Shown: positions 44,384-54,091, counted from the stretch's first letter. The stretch: 64,000 bases of DNA from Xylanibacillus composti (GCF_018403685.1 NZ_BOVK01000015.1:177758-241757); one strand, 5' to 3'. Program-made: numbers and translations. Notes: generated from the letters alone by a model not told the origin.

Positions 44384-44782
44384 ATGCATTGGGAGTCGTG
44401 GTCGCTAGACCGCATATTGATTTTGTTTACTGCGCTGGCTTTCATTTTGATCGGCATACAGGTGACGCTGTTTCACTATCGGCAAAACTTCCATGACAAG
44501 TCCATGTGGCTGCCTGTCGTGCAGTCCCCATTGTTTGCGCTGATCGGGCTGATTCTGGTCTGGGTCTACGCCGACTGGCTGCTCATTCTGTTCGCGCTGT
44601 TAATGGGCATCGGAACGGTATCCGGCCTGATTGGCTTCTATATGCATATGCGCGGTGTGGGCAAGCGTGTAGAGGGATACAAGCTGAGAAATTTCATGAT
44701 TGGCCCGCCTGTTATGCTGCCGCTTACGTACGCGGCCGTCAGCGCGCTTGGATTGCTCGCAGCTCTATGGGACTGGGTTTAA
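44384..44782 (+). CDS. small integral membrane protein, hypothetical
   Basis: A 132-residue protein with four hydrophobic segments (ILILFTALAFILIGIQVTLF, SPLFALIGLILVWVY, WLLILFALLMGIGTVSGLIG, LPLTYAAVSALGLLAALW), probably with both ends inside. I recognise no family. It precedes, by 15 bases, a gluconate 2-dehydrogenase subunit 3-like gene and a GMC oxidoreductase gene, so it may be the membrane anchor or electron-transfer partner of that enzyme; this is inference. GGAAGGAAT is 13 bases before the ATG, a long gap. Confidence 0.7.
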   Translation: MHWESWSLDRILILFTALAFILIGIQVTLFHYRQNFHDKSMWLPVVQSPLFALIGLILVWVYADWLLILFALLMGIGTVSGLIGFYMHMRGVGKRVEGYKLRNFMIGPPVMLPLTYAAVSALGLLAALWDWV

Positions 44783-44797
44783 GGAGGAGGAAGCAAG

Positions 44798-45391
44798 ATG
44801 GCTAGCCAGTCACACTACCCGTTTTACAACGTGATGGATGAACAAGAGGCATGGGACCCGCATACGCGCGGCATCGTTCGAGGAAGGCTGGAGGAGACGG
44901 CAAGCATGCAGTTTCTGGAAGTGGACGAGCAGCATTTGCTTCGGTCAGTTTGCCGTGTGCTGCTGGATGAAACCCGCTCCGAAATCATCGCTTTTGTGGT
45001 GGCGCATATGGATCAGGCTTTGGCTTCGCCGATTGGAGAATCGCAGCGGAAGGCGGGCCTGTTCCCGCGTAAGCGGCTGATTCGCGAAGGACTGAAGCGG
45101 ATACGCCTGAGCTCGCTGTTCCACGACTTTGCCGCCATGGATACGCAAGAGCTGACGGTTCTTCAGCAGCTGCTGTCGCAGCTGAATGAAGGGAGGGCAG
45201 AGCCCGTCGAGGTGTGGGAAAGCTTCGATCAACAAGCGTTCTTTCATACAGCGCTGTCCATGGCTGCAGACGGGTATTACTCCCATCCGGACATCTGGTC
45301 GGAAATTGGCTATGGCGGGCCTGCGTATCCGCGCGGTTATGTAAGGGCGAATTTGGGGCAGACAGATCCTTGGGAACCGAAAGCGCATTAA
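44798..45391 (+). CDS. gluconate 2-dehydrogenase subunit 3 family protein
   Basis: A 197-residue protein of the gluconate 2-dehydrogenase subunit 3 family. DEQHLLRSVCRVLLDE, FFHTALSMAADGYYSHPDIW and YGGPAYPRGYVRANLG are typical. In gluconate dehydrogenases such a small subunit partners a GMC flavoprotein and often carries a Tat signal; no signal is evident here, so both may act inside the cell or the pair may be exported by another route. TAAGGAGGAGG precedes the ATG. It is co-directional with the GMC gene at 45434. Confidence 0.82.
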   Translation: MASQSHYPFYNVMDEQEAWDPHTRGIVRGRLEETASMQFLEVDEQHLLRSVCRVLLDETRSEIIAFVVAHMDQALASPIGESQRKAGLFPRKRLIREGLKRIRLSSLFHDFAAMDTQELTVLQQLLSQLNEGRAEPVEVWESFDQQAFFHTALSMAADGYYSHPDIWSEIGYGGPAYPRGYVRANLGQTDPWEPKAH

Positions 45392-45433
45392 GCTGCGTGG
45401 TCGCAAATAAGGCCACATGAGGGGGAGGACAAG

Positions 45434-47014
45434 ATGACTTTACATCGGAAATATGCACAGGATGAAGTGGATGTCTGCATCGTTGGCGCTGGAGCTGCGG
45501 GCGGCGTGTTGGCCAAGGAGCTCAGCGAGGCCGGGATGAAAGTGGTGGTGCTGGAGGCAGGCCCGATGCTGGACCCGCAGCATGACTTTGCCAGCGATGA
45601 GCTGACGATGCGCAAACTCGGCTGGCAGGACACCCGCATTGTGGACGGATTGGACCCGCTGACGATGGGGCACAACAATTCGGGGCGTTCGGTTGGCGGC
45701 GGTACGGTTCATTTTACCGGCGTTTTTCTTCGTTTTCATGCGGACGATTTCCGCACGTTTTCGACGGATGGAGTAGGCGAGGATTGGCCGATTACCTATG
45801 AGGAGCTTGCTCCGTATTACGATAAGATCGAGAAGGAGGTTGCCGTATCCGGTCCCAAGCATTTCCCTTGGGGAGAATATCATGGCCCTTATCCTTATCC
45901 GGAGCGGGAGCCGCTGAGTCCGAACGCCTACTTGTTCCGCAAAGGCTGCGAAAAGCTGGGCATTCGCTCTACGGTGGCGCCGCTGGCCATCTTGTCCGCG
46001 CCTTTCGAGGGCAGGCCGCCGTGCATCAACCGCGGGTTCTGCAACCAGGGCTGCATGCCGAACTCCAAATTCAGCACGCTGATTGTGCATATTCCGAAGG
46101 CAGTGGCTGCGGGAGCGGAAGTGCTGCCTGATTGTATGGCTACACAGGTGCTGATGGCCCCTGACGGGAAAGTCTCGGGGGTGGCCTTCACGCACGATGG
46201 CCAATCGCATGTACAAAAAGCGCGGGTGGTTATTCTGAGCGCCTACGCTGTGGAAACGCCCCGTCTGCTGCTCAATTCGGCCAATGCCCGGTTCCCGGAC
46301 GGGCTTGCGAACAGCAGCGGCTGGGTGGGAAGAGCCATTATGCCGCATTCCAGCTATGATGTCATGGCAAAATTCGATAAGGAAATTCGCATTTACAAGG
46401 GAACGCCGGTACTCGCGACTACGCAGGAATTTTACGCTTCGAATCCGAAGGAGCGGGGATTTGCTCGCGGCTACAGCTTGCATGCGCATGGCGCGCGTCC
46501 GCTGGAGACGGTAAAGGGGATCATCGGCGACGAACGCGGGACAGTATGGGGCAAGCAGCTGCGTGAAGCGATGCTGGACTACAATTATTATGGAAGAATT
46601 ACGATGGTCGGCGAGGTGCTCCCTCATCCGGACAATCGTGTCACGCTGGCTGAGGAAAAGGATGAATACGGACTGCCTCGTGCCAAGGTGACGTTCAGCT
46701 ATGGAGAGAATGACCGAAAGCTGATTAAGGAAGCTGTGGAAAATATGAGTGCTATTCTGGAGGCGGAGGAAGGCAAGGTGGCTTTCGTTCATCCAGACAC
46801 GGCTCACTTGATGGGCGGCTGCCGCATGGGGGATCAGCCGGACCGCTCCGTCGTCAACGCCTACGGGCAATCCCATGATATTCCGAACTTGTATGTCTGT
46901 GACGCAAGCATCTTCGTCACATCGAGCGGGAGTAACCCGACCCACACCGTCATGGCTTTGGCGGCACGGACTGCGGCGCATATCATCGATAAAGCCAAAC
47001 GCCAAGAACTGTAA
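45434..47014 (+). CDS. GMC family FAD-dependent oxidoreductase
   Basis: A 526-residue GMC flavoprotein. It has VCIVGAGAAGGVLAKELSEAG for FAD, NNSGRSVGGGTVHFTGVFLR, and near the C-terminus HLMGGCRMG, LYVCDASIFVTSSGSNPTHT and VMALAARTAAHI. Such enzymes oxidise sugars, alcohols or polyols. With the subunit 3-like gene and a small membrane protein it would make a dehydrogenase of the gluconate 2-dehydrogenase or sugar dehydrogenase type, but the substrate is unknown. GGGGGAGGAC precedes the ATG. Confidence 0.9.
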   Translation: MTLHRKYAQDEVDVCIVGAGAAGGVLAKELSEAGMKVVVLEAGPMLDPQHDFASDELTMRKLGWQDTRIVDGLDPLTMGHNNSGRSVGGGTVHFTGVFLRFHADDFRTFSTDGVGEDWPITYEELAPYYDKIEKEVAVSGPKHFPWGEYHGPYPYPEREPLSPNAYLFRKGCEKLGIRSTVAPLAILSAPFEGRPPCINRGFCNQGCMPNSKFSTLIVHIPKAVAAGAEVLPDCMATQVLMAPDGKVSGVAFTHDGQSHVQKARVVILSAYAVETPRLLLNSANARFPDGLANSSGWVGRAIMPHSSYDVMAKFDKEIRIYKGTPVLATTQEFYASNPKERGFARGYSLHAHGARPLETVKGIIGDERGTVWGKQLREAMLDYNYYGRITMVGEVLPHPDNRVTLAEEKDEYGLPRAKVTFSYGENDRKLIKEAVENMSAILEAEEGKVAFVHPDTAHLMGGCRMGDQPDRSVVNAYGQSHDIPNLYVCDASIFVTSSGSNPTHTVMALAARTAAHIIDKAKRQEL

Positions 47015-47137
47015 ACAAGAAGCAGGCCGGGGCTTGCCGAAAGCGGACATGGACATTCCAAGTGGCAGCATCTCTCCAGAGAAGGTACAATATAGGAAGA
47101 CAGAAAACGCAGTGCTGCTGGAGAGGAGTTGGACGCA

Positions 47138-47941
47138 GTGGGTGAAACGCATGAGCCATCATACGGCCCGGGGCACAGCCCGGGCGAGCCGGAAGAAGCT
47201 TGGTACAATCGCAGCTTCGGCAAAGACTACCTGCTCGTTTACAAACATCGGGACAAGGCGGGCGCTTATGAGGAAGTACGGGCGATGGTCGGGTGGCTGT
47301 CTTTGCCCCAGGGGGCCAAAGTGTTGGATTTATGCTGCGGCATGGGCAGACATGCCATGGCGCTCCGCGATTTTGGCTATGATGTGACAGGCATGGATCT
47401 GTCCAAGACATTGCTCGCCGAGGCAATCCGGCACGACGATGGCGGGCAGGAGGGGCGGCGGGTCAATTGGATTCGCGGCGATATGCGGCAGGTGCCGCTC
47501 ACTGGCCCATTCGACGCAGTCGTGAACCTGTTTACATCCTTCGGCTATTTTGACCACCATGAGGAGAACGCCCGGGTGCTCATGGAAATAGCGAGGCTGC
47601 TGCATGCGAAAGGCCGCTGGATCATCGATTTTCTGAATCCGGCGTACGTTCGGGAAACCCTTGTCCCGCATTCCGTGCGGGCAGATGGCATCACACAAAT
47701 TGAAGAAATTCGGACGATTGCGGCAGGCTATGTCCGCAAGTCCATCATTTTGCGGGAGCCCGGGAGCAAGGAACGCCGTTATGAGGAGAAAGTTAGGCTG
47801 TATGAGCTTGATGATTTCAAACGCATGCTCAAGGAGGCCGGTCTGGTACTGGATGCCGTATATGGCGGACCGGATCAGACGGCATATGATCGCCTCCGGT
47901 CGCCGCGCATGATTATGATCGGGCACAAGCAAGCCGAATGA
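47138..47941 (+). CDS. class I SAM-dependent methyltransferase
   Basis: A 267-residue methyltransferase. The SAM motif I is AKVLDLCCGMGRHAMALRDF (about residues 65-85), followed by VTGMDLSKTLLAEA, and motif IV-like GPFDAVVNLFTSFGYF. The GTG at 47138 was chosen because GGAGAGGAG ends 9 bases before it; the TTG at 47129 abuts that site. The target (metabolite, lipid or protein) is unknown. The gene lies between the GMC gene and an MBL-fold hydrolase. Confidence 0.85.
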   Translation: MGETHEPSYGPGHSPGEPEEAWYNRSFGKDYLLVYKHRDKAGAYEEVRAMVGWLSLPQGAKVLDLCCGMGRHAMALRDFGYDVTGMDLSKTLLAEAIRHDDGGQEGRRVNWIRGDMRQVPLTGPFDAVVNLFTSFGYFDHHEENARVLMEIARLLHAKGRWIIDFLNPAYVRETLVPHSVRADGITQIEEIRTIAAGYVRKSIILREPGSKERRYEEKVRLYELDDFKRMLKEAGLVLDAVYGGPDQTAYDRLRSPRMIMIGHKQAE

Positions 47942-47957
47942 GAGGGGAGGCGTTCCG

Positions 47958-48902
47958 ATGAGCACCGCGACAACCGCCGATACATTTTTTCGTCAGATTC
48001 AGCGCTTGAAAGTGCCCGTGCCTTTTCCGCTTAGATGGGTGAACAGCTACATCATTCGCGGACAAGAGGGCTACACGATATTGGATCCCGGCTTGCATAC
48101 AGAGGCTGCGCGTGAAGCATGGCAAGCCTGGTTGAAGGAGCAGCGCATCGCCATGCGCGATATTCGCCAAATCGTGCTGACCCATCACCATCCTGACCAT
48201 TACGGTCTGAGCGGATGGTTTCAGGAGGCAAGCGGGGCGCCTGTTTACATGTCCGGCAAGGGCTATAATCAGGTGAAGCAGCTTTGGCACGAGCCTTACC
48301 CCATGAATGCCGGGCTGCTCGCTTGCTACAGGGAGCATGGGATGGATGAGGCTACCCTCGAACAGGTTGAGGCCAATATGCGCGGATTTATCGATCAAGT
48401 AACCCCGCAGCCGGGAAAGGTGGAGCTGCTGGAGCCAGGACAGACGCTGATGCTTGGCGATCACGTCTACGAGCTGATGGAGACACATGGACACGCCTAT
48501 GGACATCTCAGCTTCTATCAGCGTGAGCACCAGGCGCTGTTCTGCGGCGACCATGTACTTCCCGTCATCACCCCCAACGTCAGTTATTTGCCGGGGCTGG
48601 ATGAGAATCCGCTGCTTTCCTTTATGGAGAGCTTGCAGCGCATGGCTGCGTTGCAGGTGCGGCAAGCATTCCCCGGACATCGGGACCCGTTCCAGCATTT
48701 CCGGGAGCGGACGCTGGAGCTGATCGGTCACCATGAGGAGCGGCTGGCGCACATCGCAGCGCTGCGAAAGTCCGGCATGACGGCGTATGAACTTTGCCGG
48801 GAGCTGTTCGGCACGCGGTTATCGATTCACCAGCTGCGATTTGCAATGGGCGAGACGATTGCGCATCTGGTCTATCTGGACAAGCGCCCGGAACCCCAGT
48901 AA
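47958..48902 (+). CDS. MBL-fold metallo-hydrolase
   Basis: A 314-residue metallo-beta-lactamase fold protein with the metal motif LTHHHPDHYGLSGWF (HxHxDH form), METHGHAYGHLSFY and CGDHVLPV, and a C-terminal helical extension with LCRELFGTRLSIHQL. The extended C-terminus is typical of the LACTB2-like group of MBL hydrolases, so a thioesterase or nuclease role is possible. GAGGGGAGGCG precedes the ATG. Confidence 0.87.
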   Translation: MSTATTADTFFRQIQRLKVPVPFPLRWVNSYIIRGQEGYTILDPGLHTEAAREAWQAWLKEQRIAMRDIRQIVLTHHHPDHYGLSGWFQEASGAPVYMSGKGYNQVKQLWHEPYPMNAGLLACYREHGMDEATLEQVEANMRGFIDQVTPQPGKVELLEPGQTLMLGDHVYELMETHGHAYGHLSFYQREHQALFCGDHVLPVITPNVSYLPGLDENPLLSFMESLQRMAALQVRQAFPGHRDPFQHFRERTLELIGHHEERLAHIAALRKSGMTAYELCRELFGTRLSIHQLRFAMGETIAHLVYLDKRPEPQ

Positions 48903-48940
48903 CGGGTGCAAGAAAAGCAGTTCGGGCGGCGCCATGGGAG

Positions 48941-49441
48941 CTAGCTGGTGCCTGCATGGGCATGGGCTATACGGCTGGATGCCGCCGCTGCGATCGCGCC
49001 CACAATATCATCGAGAAACGTATGGATGTGCCCGTCCTGCTTGTCATTCAGCCACTCCAGAATCCCCGGCTTCAGCTTGTCGATGTAGCCAAAATTGGTG
49101 AACCCGATGCTGCCATACACATTGACGATCGAGAACGCCAGCACCTCATCAACCCCGTACAAGCTCTCATCGTGCTTGATCATATCCTGCAGCGGATCGA
49201 GCAGCTTCCCTTCCTCCGCCAGCATGTCGAGCTGGATGCCAGTCAGCACGGCGTTCTGCACCTCACGCTTCTTCAGGACACGCTTCACGTTGTCCAAGCA
49301 GATGTCCATGGTTAATCCTTCCACATAATCCTTCTGCAAGAAATAGACGAGTTCGGCAATACCCTCAAGCCGGACTCCCCGTTGATCCAGCAAGCGGAAT
49401 GTGGCGGCGGTTACTGCCTCGCTGTTCAAACGATAATTCAT
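48941..49441 (-). CDS. phosphatidylglycerophosphatase A family protein (YutG-like)
   Basis: A 166-residue protein of the PgpA/YutG type. LDQRGVRLEGIAELVYFLQK is near the N-terminus, MIKHDESLYGVDEVLAFSIV and GFTNFGYIDKLKPG follow, and the ending HTFLDDIVGAIAAA is typical. PgpA dephosphorylates phosphatidylglycerophosphate; no clear membrane segment is seen, as in YutG. AAAAGGAGCG precedes the ATG. It is divergent from gerM. Confidence 0.87.
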   Translation of the reverse strand: MNYRLNSEAVTAATFRLLDQRGVRLEGIAELVYFLQKDYVEGLTMDICLDNVKRVLKKREVQNAVLTGIQLDMLAEEGKLLDPLQDMIKHDESLYGVDEVLAFSIVNVYGSIGFTNFGYIDKLKPGILEWLNDKQDGHIHTFLDDIVGAIAAAASSRIAHAHAGTS

Positions 49442-49574
49442 GGTCGTTTCGCTCCTTTTTCTCCTGTCCTATTGGGGCAGGCATTAGTATGTCCGGCACA
49501 GGGAAAAAGTAGTTATAAAACAAGTCCGGGCTCGTATACATAGTAGTACAAAACATGTGGGGAGGAAATGAACC

Positions 49575-50618
49575 ATGAAACGTTCCAAATGGATTCGCTT
49601 GACGCTGGCGATCGCGCTGATCGGCATGACGGCGACAGGCTGCTCGCTCGGCGGCTCCGGGAATTCCGGCGCGATCGACCCGCCGCCCGCAGGGGAGCCG
49701 ACGCCGCTGGACAGCGTGACCCCGACGGCAGCACAGGTTGAGGAAGCGCAGGAACAGCAGCAGGTTACCCTGTATTTTGAAGATGCGAACGGCTTCGTTG
49801 CGCCGGTGACCATGAATTTGCCGAAGGTCGAGTGGGTAGGCAAACAGGCACTATCATACATGGTGGAAGGCGGTCCCGGCGAAGCCGCACTGCCAGCCGG
49901 GTTTCGGTCGCTGCTGCCGGCCGGAACGGAAGTGAAAGGCATGAATATTGACGCTGAGCAGAAATTGGCTACTGTCAATTTCTCGCAAGCGTTCGAGCAA
50001 TATGCAAAAGAGGATGAGCGCAAAATCCTGGAGGCCATTACTTGGACACTGACGAGCTTCCCTACGATCGATAAGGTTGAACTTTGGGTAGAGGGGCACC
50101 CGTTGAAGCAGATGCCGGTTGCGGGGACGCCGCTCGATGCTCCGCTGTCGAGGATAATGGGCATTAACCTCGAGCGCAGTCCGGGCGTAAGCGTCGGTCA
50201 GGCCACGCCGGTAACCGTATACTTCGAAGGGGCGGCAGGAGACTATCGCTATCTGGTTCCGGTTACGCGACTGATCCCGAGAACGGACAATTTGGCTGAA
50301 GCCGTCATGCAGCAGCTGATTGCGGGACCCGCCGAGAACAGCAACTTGTCGGCGGTGATGCTGCCGGACGTCGAAGTGCTTGACCTGATGGTTCAAGATG
50401 GGCTCGTAACCGTAGATTTGAGCGAAGAGGTGCGCGGTCCGGATGAGCGGGTGCCGGCCGAAAGCTTGCGCGCCGTAGTCATGTCGCTGTCCGATTCCTT
50501 GGAGGCGGAGCAGGTGCAAATCATGGTGGCCGGCAGCACGCAAGTCATCAGCACCGAGGAAGAGGCATATACGTTGCCTGTCAACCGCCCTGTTCATTTG
50601 AATAAGCTGGAATTTTGA
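49575..50618 (+). CDS. gerM: GerM-type sporulation lipoprotein
   Basis: A 347-residue lipoprotein with a signal peptide and lipobox TATGC (Cys at about residue 23), a Pro/Ser-rich linker and two GerMN domains in tandem: VTLYFEDANGFVAPVTM and VTVYFEGAAGDYRYLVPVTR begin the halves, each ending in VTVDLSEE- or ATVNFSQA-like strands. GerM is made in sporulation and needed for cortex and germination. GTGGGGAGGAAATG precedes the ATG. A terminator follows. Confidence 0.9.
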   Translation: MKRSKWIRLTLAIALIGMTATGCSLGGSGNSGAIDPPPAGEPTPLDSVTPTAAQVEEAQEQQQVTLYFEDANGFVAPVTMNLPKVEWVGKQALSYMVEGGPGEAALPAGFRSLLPAGTEVKGMNIDAEQKLATVNFSQAFEQYAKEDERKILEAITWTLTSFPTIDKVELWVEGHPLKQMPVAGTPLDAPLSRIMGINLERSPGVSVGQATPVTVYFEGAAGDYRYLVPVTRLIPRTDNLAEAVMQQLIAGPAENSNLSAVMLPDVEVLDLMVQDGLVTVDLSEEVRGPDERVPAESLRAVVMSLSDSLEAEQVQIMVAGSTQVISTEEEAYTLPVNRPVHLNKLEF

Positions 50619-50629
50619 TTGGGATATTA

Positions 50630-50674
50630 GAGGGAGCGCTGCATGCCCGTTAAGGGAAGGGCGCTCTCTTTTGC
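50630..50674 (+). terminator. terminator between gerM and rph
   Basis: GAGGGAGCGC (50630-50639) pairs with GCGCTCTCTT (50661-50670) around a loop that itself pairs (GCCC/GGGC), followed by TTTTG. Confidence 0.85.
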
Positions 50675-50759
50675 TTTCCGGATCAGTTTGTTACAATAGG
50701 AGGCAGTGAGTTTTTGGAAGCGTGAAGGGATGCTAGATATCAAAAGGAGGAAGCAGCCA

Positions 50760-51521
50760 GTGAGACCAGACGGCAGACAGACGAATGAACTCCGGGACAT
50801 GCAGATCATTCCCGGGTGGAACAAGCATGCGGAAGGCTCCGTACTAATTGAGGTGGGGGATACCCGCGTACTTTGTACCGCGACCGTGGAGGATCGAGTG
50901 CCGCCCTTTATGAAGGGGCAAGGCCGCGGATGGGTCACGGCGGAATATGCCATGCTGCCGAGAGCGACGGGCACACGCAATCAGCGGGAGGCAGCGAAAG
51001 GCAAGCTGGGCGGACGCACGATGGAAATTCAGCGTCTGATCGGACGAGCGCTTCGTTCGGTTGTAGATTTGGCCGCGCTTGGAGAACGTTCGGTTACACT
51101 GGATTGCGACGTACTGCAGGCAGACGGCGGCACACGGACGACATCCATTACCGGCGCGTTCGTGGCGATGGCCTTGGCCATGCAGAAACTGGTCGACAAC
51201 GGTCAGCTGAAAAAGCTGCCGATCACCGATTATTTGGCATCGGTCAGCGTCGGGATCGTCAACGGCCAGCCGGTGCTCGATCTGAACTATGCGGAGGATT
51301 CCCAAGCGAAGGTGGACATGAATGTCGTCATGACCGGGAATGGGGCATTTGTCGAAGTACAGGGCACCGGGGAGGAAGCGCCATTCACCCGCGACGAGCT
51401 CAATGCCCTGCTTGCGCTGGCGGAAGAAGGGATCGGTCAGATGATTGCGAAGCAAAAGGCCGTTCTGGGCTCCGTCGGTGACCGAATTGAGGAGGCTGCA
51501 ACCTATGCCAGCCGTTCCTAA
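50760..51521 (+). CDS. rph: ribonuclease PH
   Basis: A 253-residue RNase PH, which trims tRNA 3' ends with phosphate. It starts [20 protein letters not shown] and has [29 protein letters not shown]-like [34 protein letters not shown] and [16 protein letters not shown]. The GTG at 50760 has AAAGGAGGAAG upstream. It overlaps rdgB by 17 bases, the usual rph-rdgB pair. Confidence 0.96.
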   Translation: MRPDGRQTNELRDMQIIPGWNKHAEGSVLIEVGDTRVLCTATVEDRVPPFMKGQGRGWVTAEYAMLPRATGTRNQREAAKGKLGGRTMEIQRLIGRALRSVVDLAALGERSVTLDCDVLQADGGTRTTSITGAFVAMALAMQKLVDNGQLKKLPITDYLASVSVGIVNGQPVLDLNYAEDSQAKVDMNVVMTGNGAFVEVQGTGEEAPFTRDELNALLALAEEGIGQMIAKQKAVLGSVGDRIEEAATYASRS

Positions 51522-52158
51522 CCCTGTGGTGATTGCCACGCGCAATGCGGGCAAGGTGAAGGAATTCGAAGCGATGCTGGGCAAGCTCGGGCTAGAGGTG
51601 CAAAGCCTGGCGGACTATCCGGCTATTCCGGATATTCCCGAGGACGGAGCAACCTTTCGCGATAATGCAATCATCAAGGCAAGAGCGGTAGCCGAGAGAT
51701 TGAATCGTGCTGTCATCGCCGATGATTCCGGCCTCTGCGTCGATCGTCTGGACGGCGCCCCAGGGGTATATTCCGCCCGGTTTGCCGGGGAGCAGGCGAC
51801 AGACGCGGAGAACAATGCCAAGCTGCTGCGCAAGCTGCAGGAGCTGGCACCGGAATCAGCCTGGCCGCAAGGGGCGGATGCCGCAGACGGAACGTCCGTG
51901 GAGCTGCTAAGCGCGGCTCGCTTTGTCTGCGTCTTGGCGCTGGTTGTCCCTGGAAAGGAGCAGCCGGTCACAGCAGAAGGAAACTGTGAAGGCTTCATTC
52001 TCGGAAAGTCCAGGGGGGACGGCGGCTTCGGCTATGATCCGCTGTTCTATCTTCCGCAGCTCGGACAATCGATGGCGGAGCTGTCGTTAGAGGAAAAAAA
52101 CCGCCTAAGCCATCGTTCGCAGGCGCTTAAGCGGTTTATGGAGCTTATTTCACACTGA
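51505..52158 (+). CDS. rdgB: XTP/dITP diphosphatase (RdgB/HAM1)
   Basis: A 217-residue HAM1-type pyrophosphatase that removes non-canonical purine nucleotides. It has [55 protein letters not shown] and [24 protein letters not shown] precedes the ATG. A roughly 20-residue insert ([19 protein letters not shown]) is not usual for the family. Its 3' end overlaps the convergent asnB by 14 bases and contains the asnB terminator. Confidence 0.95.
   Translation: MPAVPNPVVIATRNAGKVKEFEAMLGKLGLEVQSLADYPAIPDIPEDGATFRDNAIIKARAVAERLNRAVIADDSGLCVDRLDGAPGVYSARFAGEQATDAENNAKLLRKLQELAPESAWPQGADAADGTSVELLSAARFVCVLALVVPGKEQPVTAEGNCEGFILGKSRGDGGFGYDPLFYLPQLGQSMAELSLEEKNRLSHRSQALKRFMELISH
52094..52137 (-). terminator. 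asnB terminator inside the end of rdgB
   Basis: On the minus strand AAACCGCTTAAGCGCC pairs with GGCTTAGGCGGTTT around a short loop, followed by a run of T (52094-52100). It acts for asnB but lies wholly inside rdgB coding sequence. Confidence 0.8.
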
Positions 52159-53989
52159 TTCGGTATTCCTTGAGCCAGAAATTGACCTGGGCCAAATAGG
52201 CGAACAGCTGCGGTCCGGTCATCAGCTGGCCGAACCAAGGGATATCAAAGCTGTCGCTCTCTGCAGCGGCCAGTTCACGCAGCTTGGGGACATTGATGAA
52301 TGGCAGGATCGGCGAAGCGGGATCATCCAGAATATCGAGCATCCACGCTTTCACGGCCTTCATATAATTGGGATTGTGCGTTTTCGGATACGGGCTTTTT
52401 TTGCGGTATAACACATCCTCTGGCAATATTCCCTCCAGCGCTTTTCGCAAAATGCCCTTTTCCCGATTGCCTGATGTCTTCATCTCCCAAGGAATATTGT
52501 ATACATAATCGACCAAGCGATGATCGCAATACGGCACCCGTACCTCCAGTCCGACCCGCATGCTCATCCGATCCTTGCGGTCAAGCAGCGTCGGCATGAA
52601 GCGGGTGATATTCAGGTAGGACATTTCTCGCATAGTTCTCAGCTTGGGAGATTCGCTAGGCAAATGGGACACCTCGGACAATGCCTGCTCGTATCGCCCT
52701 TTTACGTACGCTTCCGGCTGCGCGTAGTCAAGCAACTCCGGAGACAGGACGGACAAGCGCTCTTTCAGCTTGAGCGACCATGGAAAGGTATCGGCTTCAA
52801 GCGATTCATTTCGATGAAACCAAGGGTATCCGCCGAAGATTTCATCCGCTGCTTCACCCGAAAGCGCCACAGTGGCGCCTTTTTTAATTTCCCGGGAGAA
52901 CAGCAGCAGGGAGCCGTCGATATCGGCCATGCCCGGTGTGTCGCGTGCCAAGACCACTTCTGTCAAGGAGTCGACGAGCTCGGGCGTATCAAATTCCACA
53001 TACGTATGCCGCGTGCCGAGATGCTCCGACATCCGCTTGATCCATGGCGCATCGGCGTTCGGGGTGAAGGCGCTGGACTTGAAATGCTTGTCGTTATCCG
53101 CATAATCGACGGAATACGTGTCCAGTGCGCCGCGACCGCTATCGCGGTAGTGCGCTGCGGCAATCGCAGTCAATGCGCTGGAATCCAGACCGCCCGACAG
53201 CAATGTGCAGACCGGCACATCGGAAATGAGTTGACGGTGCACGGTGTCCAGCAGCAGCTCCCGGACGGCCGTCACAGTCTTTTCCAGATCATCGGTATGC
53301 TCGCGGCTTTCCAGCTTCCAGTAGGCGTGAATGCGCAGGCCTCCGCGTGTATAATGCAGGCAATGGCCTGGACGCAGCTCTTCCATGTGCTTGAAGATGC
53401 CGTGGCCGGGTGTTCGCGCAGGGCCGACGGCAAAGATTTCGGCCAGCGTCTCTTCATCCGCTTCCGGGTGAAAGCCGGGATGCGCAAGAATGGCCTTCGG
53501 TTCAGAGCCGAAGAGAAGGCTTCCGGTCCTGCATGAGTAGAAGAGGGGTTTGACGCCAAGGCGATCTCGCGCCATAAACAAAGTTTCGTCGACGTCATTC
53601 CATACCGCGAAGGCGAAAATGCCGTTCAGCTTCTCCACGCAGCTCGGTCCCCATTCCATGTATGCCAGCAGCAGCACCTCTGTGTCGCACATCGTATGGA
53701 AGCGATGTCCTCTGCATTTGAGCTCGCTGCGGAGCTCTGCAGCATTGTAAATTTCACCGTTGTACACAAGCGTATACGTTTTGACGCCCATCTTCCTCGA
53801 CATCGGTTGAGCGCCATTCTCGGGATCGATGACACTCAATCTGCGATGCCCCAGCGCACAATGCGTGGAGAGCCAGGTTCCTTTGGCATCCGGGCCTCGC
53901 GGCGTCAGCGTTTCCGTCATCGATTCCACAATTGTAGGGTAATGGGCCAGATCCTTCATCCAATCGACCCACCCGGTAATTCCGCACAT
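52145..53989 (-). CDS. asnB: asparagine synthase (glutamine-hydrolysing), AsnO-like
   Basis: A 614-residue enzyme. MCGITGWVDW gives the N-terminal nucleophile Cys2 of the class II glutaminase domain. LLSGGLDSSALTAIAAAHYR is the ATP pyrophosphatase loop of the synthase domain, and ALSGEAADEIFGGYPWF follows. It makes asparagine from aspartate, glutamine and ATP. The length equals that of AsnO of Bacillus subtilis, a sporulation gene. GGAGGAGAGG is upstream of the ATG at 53989. CATACGAAT (54050-54058, read on the minus strand) with ACATTAT upstream resembles a SigE promoter, but the match is imperfect. Convergent with rdgB. Confidence 0.94.
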   Translation of the reverse strand: MCGITGWVDWMKDLAHYPTIVESMTETLTPRGPDAKGTWLSTHCALGHRRLSVIDPENGAQPMSRKMGVKTYTLVYNGEIYNAAELRSELKCRGHRFHTMCDTEVLLLAYMEWGPSCVEKLNGIFAFAVWNDVDETLFMARDRLGVKPLFYSCRTGSLLFGSEPKAILAHPGFHPEADEETLAEIFAVGPARTPGHGIFKHMEELRPGHCLHYTRGGLRIHAYWKLESREHTDDLEKTVTAVRELLLDTVHRQLISDVPVCTLLSGGLDSSALTAIAAAHYRDSGRGALDTYSVDYADNDKHFKSSAFTPNADAPWIKRMSEHLGTRHTYVEFDTPELVDSLTEVVLARDTPGMADIDGSLLLFSREIKKGATVALSGEAADEIFGGYPWFHRNESLEADTFPWSLKLKERLSVLSPELLDYAQPEAYVKGRYEQALSEVSHLPSESPKLRTMREMSYLNITRFMPTLLDRKDRMSMRVGLEVRVPYCDHRLVDYVYNIPWEMKTSGNREKGILRKALEGILPEDVLYRKKSPYPKTHNPNYMKAVKAWMLDILDDPASPILPFINVPKLRELAAAESDSFDIPWFGQLMTGPQLFAYLAQVNFWLKEYRISVK

Positions 53990-54091
53990 ATGCTTTCTTC
54001 CTCTCCTCCATGTGATCTGATCAGCACGCTGCGATAGTGTCAATACCTCATTCGTATGCGCCTTAACGTCAGATAATGTCACATGAAAAAG

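Noticed and set aside
45440..47152. A 570-residue open frame opposite the GMC oxidoreductase gene.
   Set aside because: It mirrors a well-supported gene; the translation is rich in His/Arg/Gln without any motif, as expected for an antisense frame.
52520..53536. A long open frame on the plus strand opposite asnB.
   Set aside because: asnB is a clear gene on the other strand; the frame has no ribosome site and no recognisable domain.
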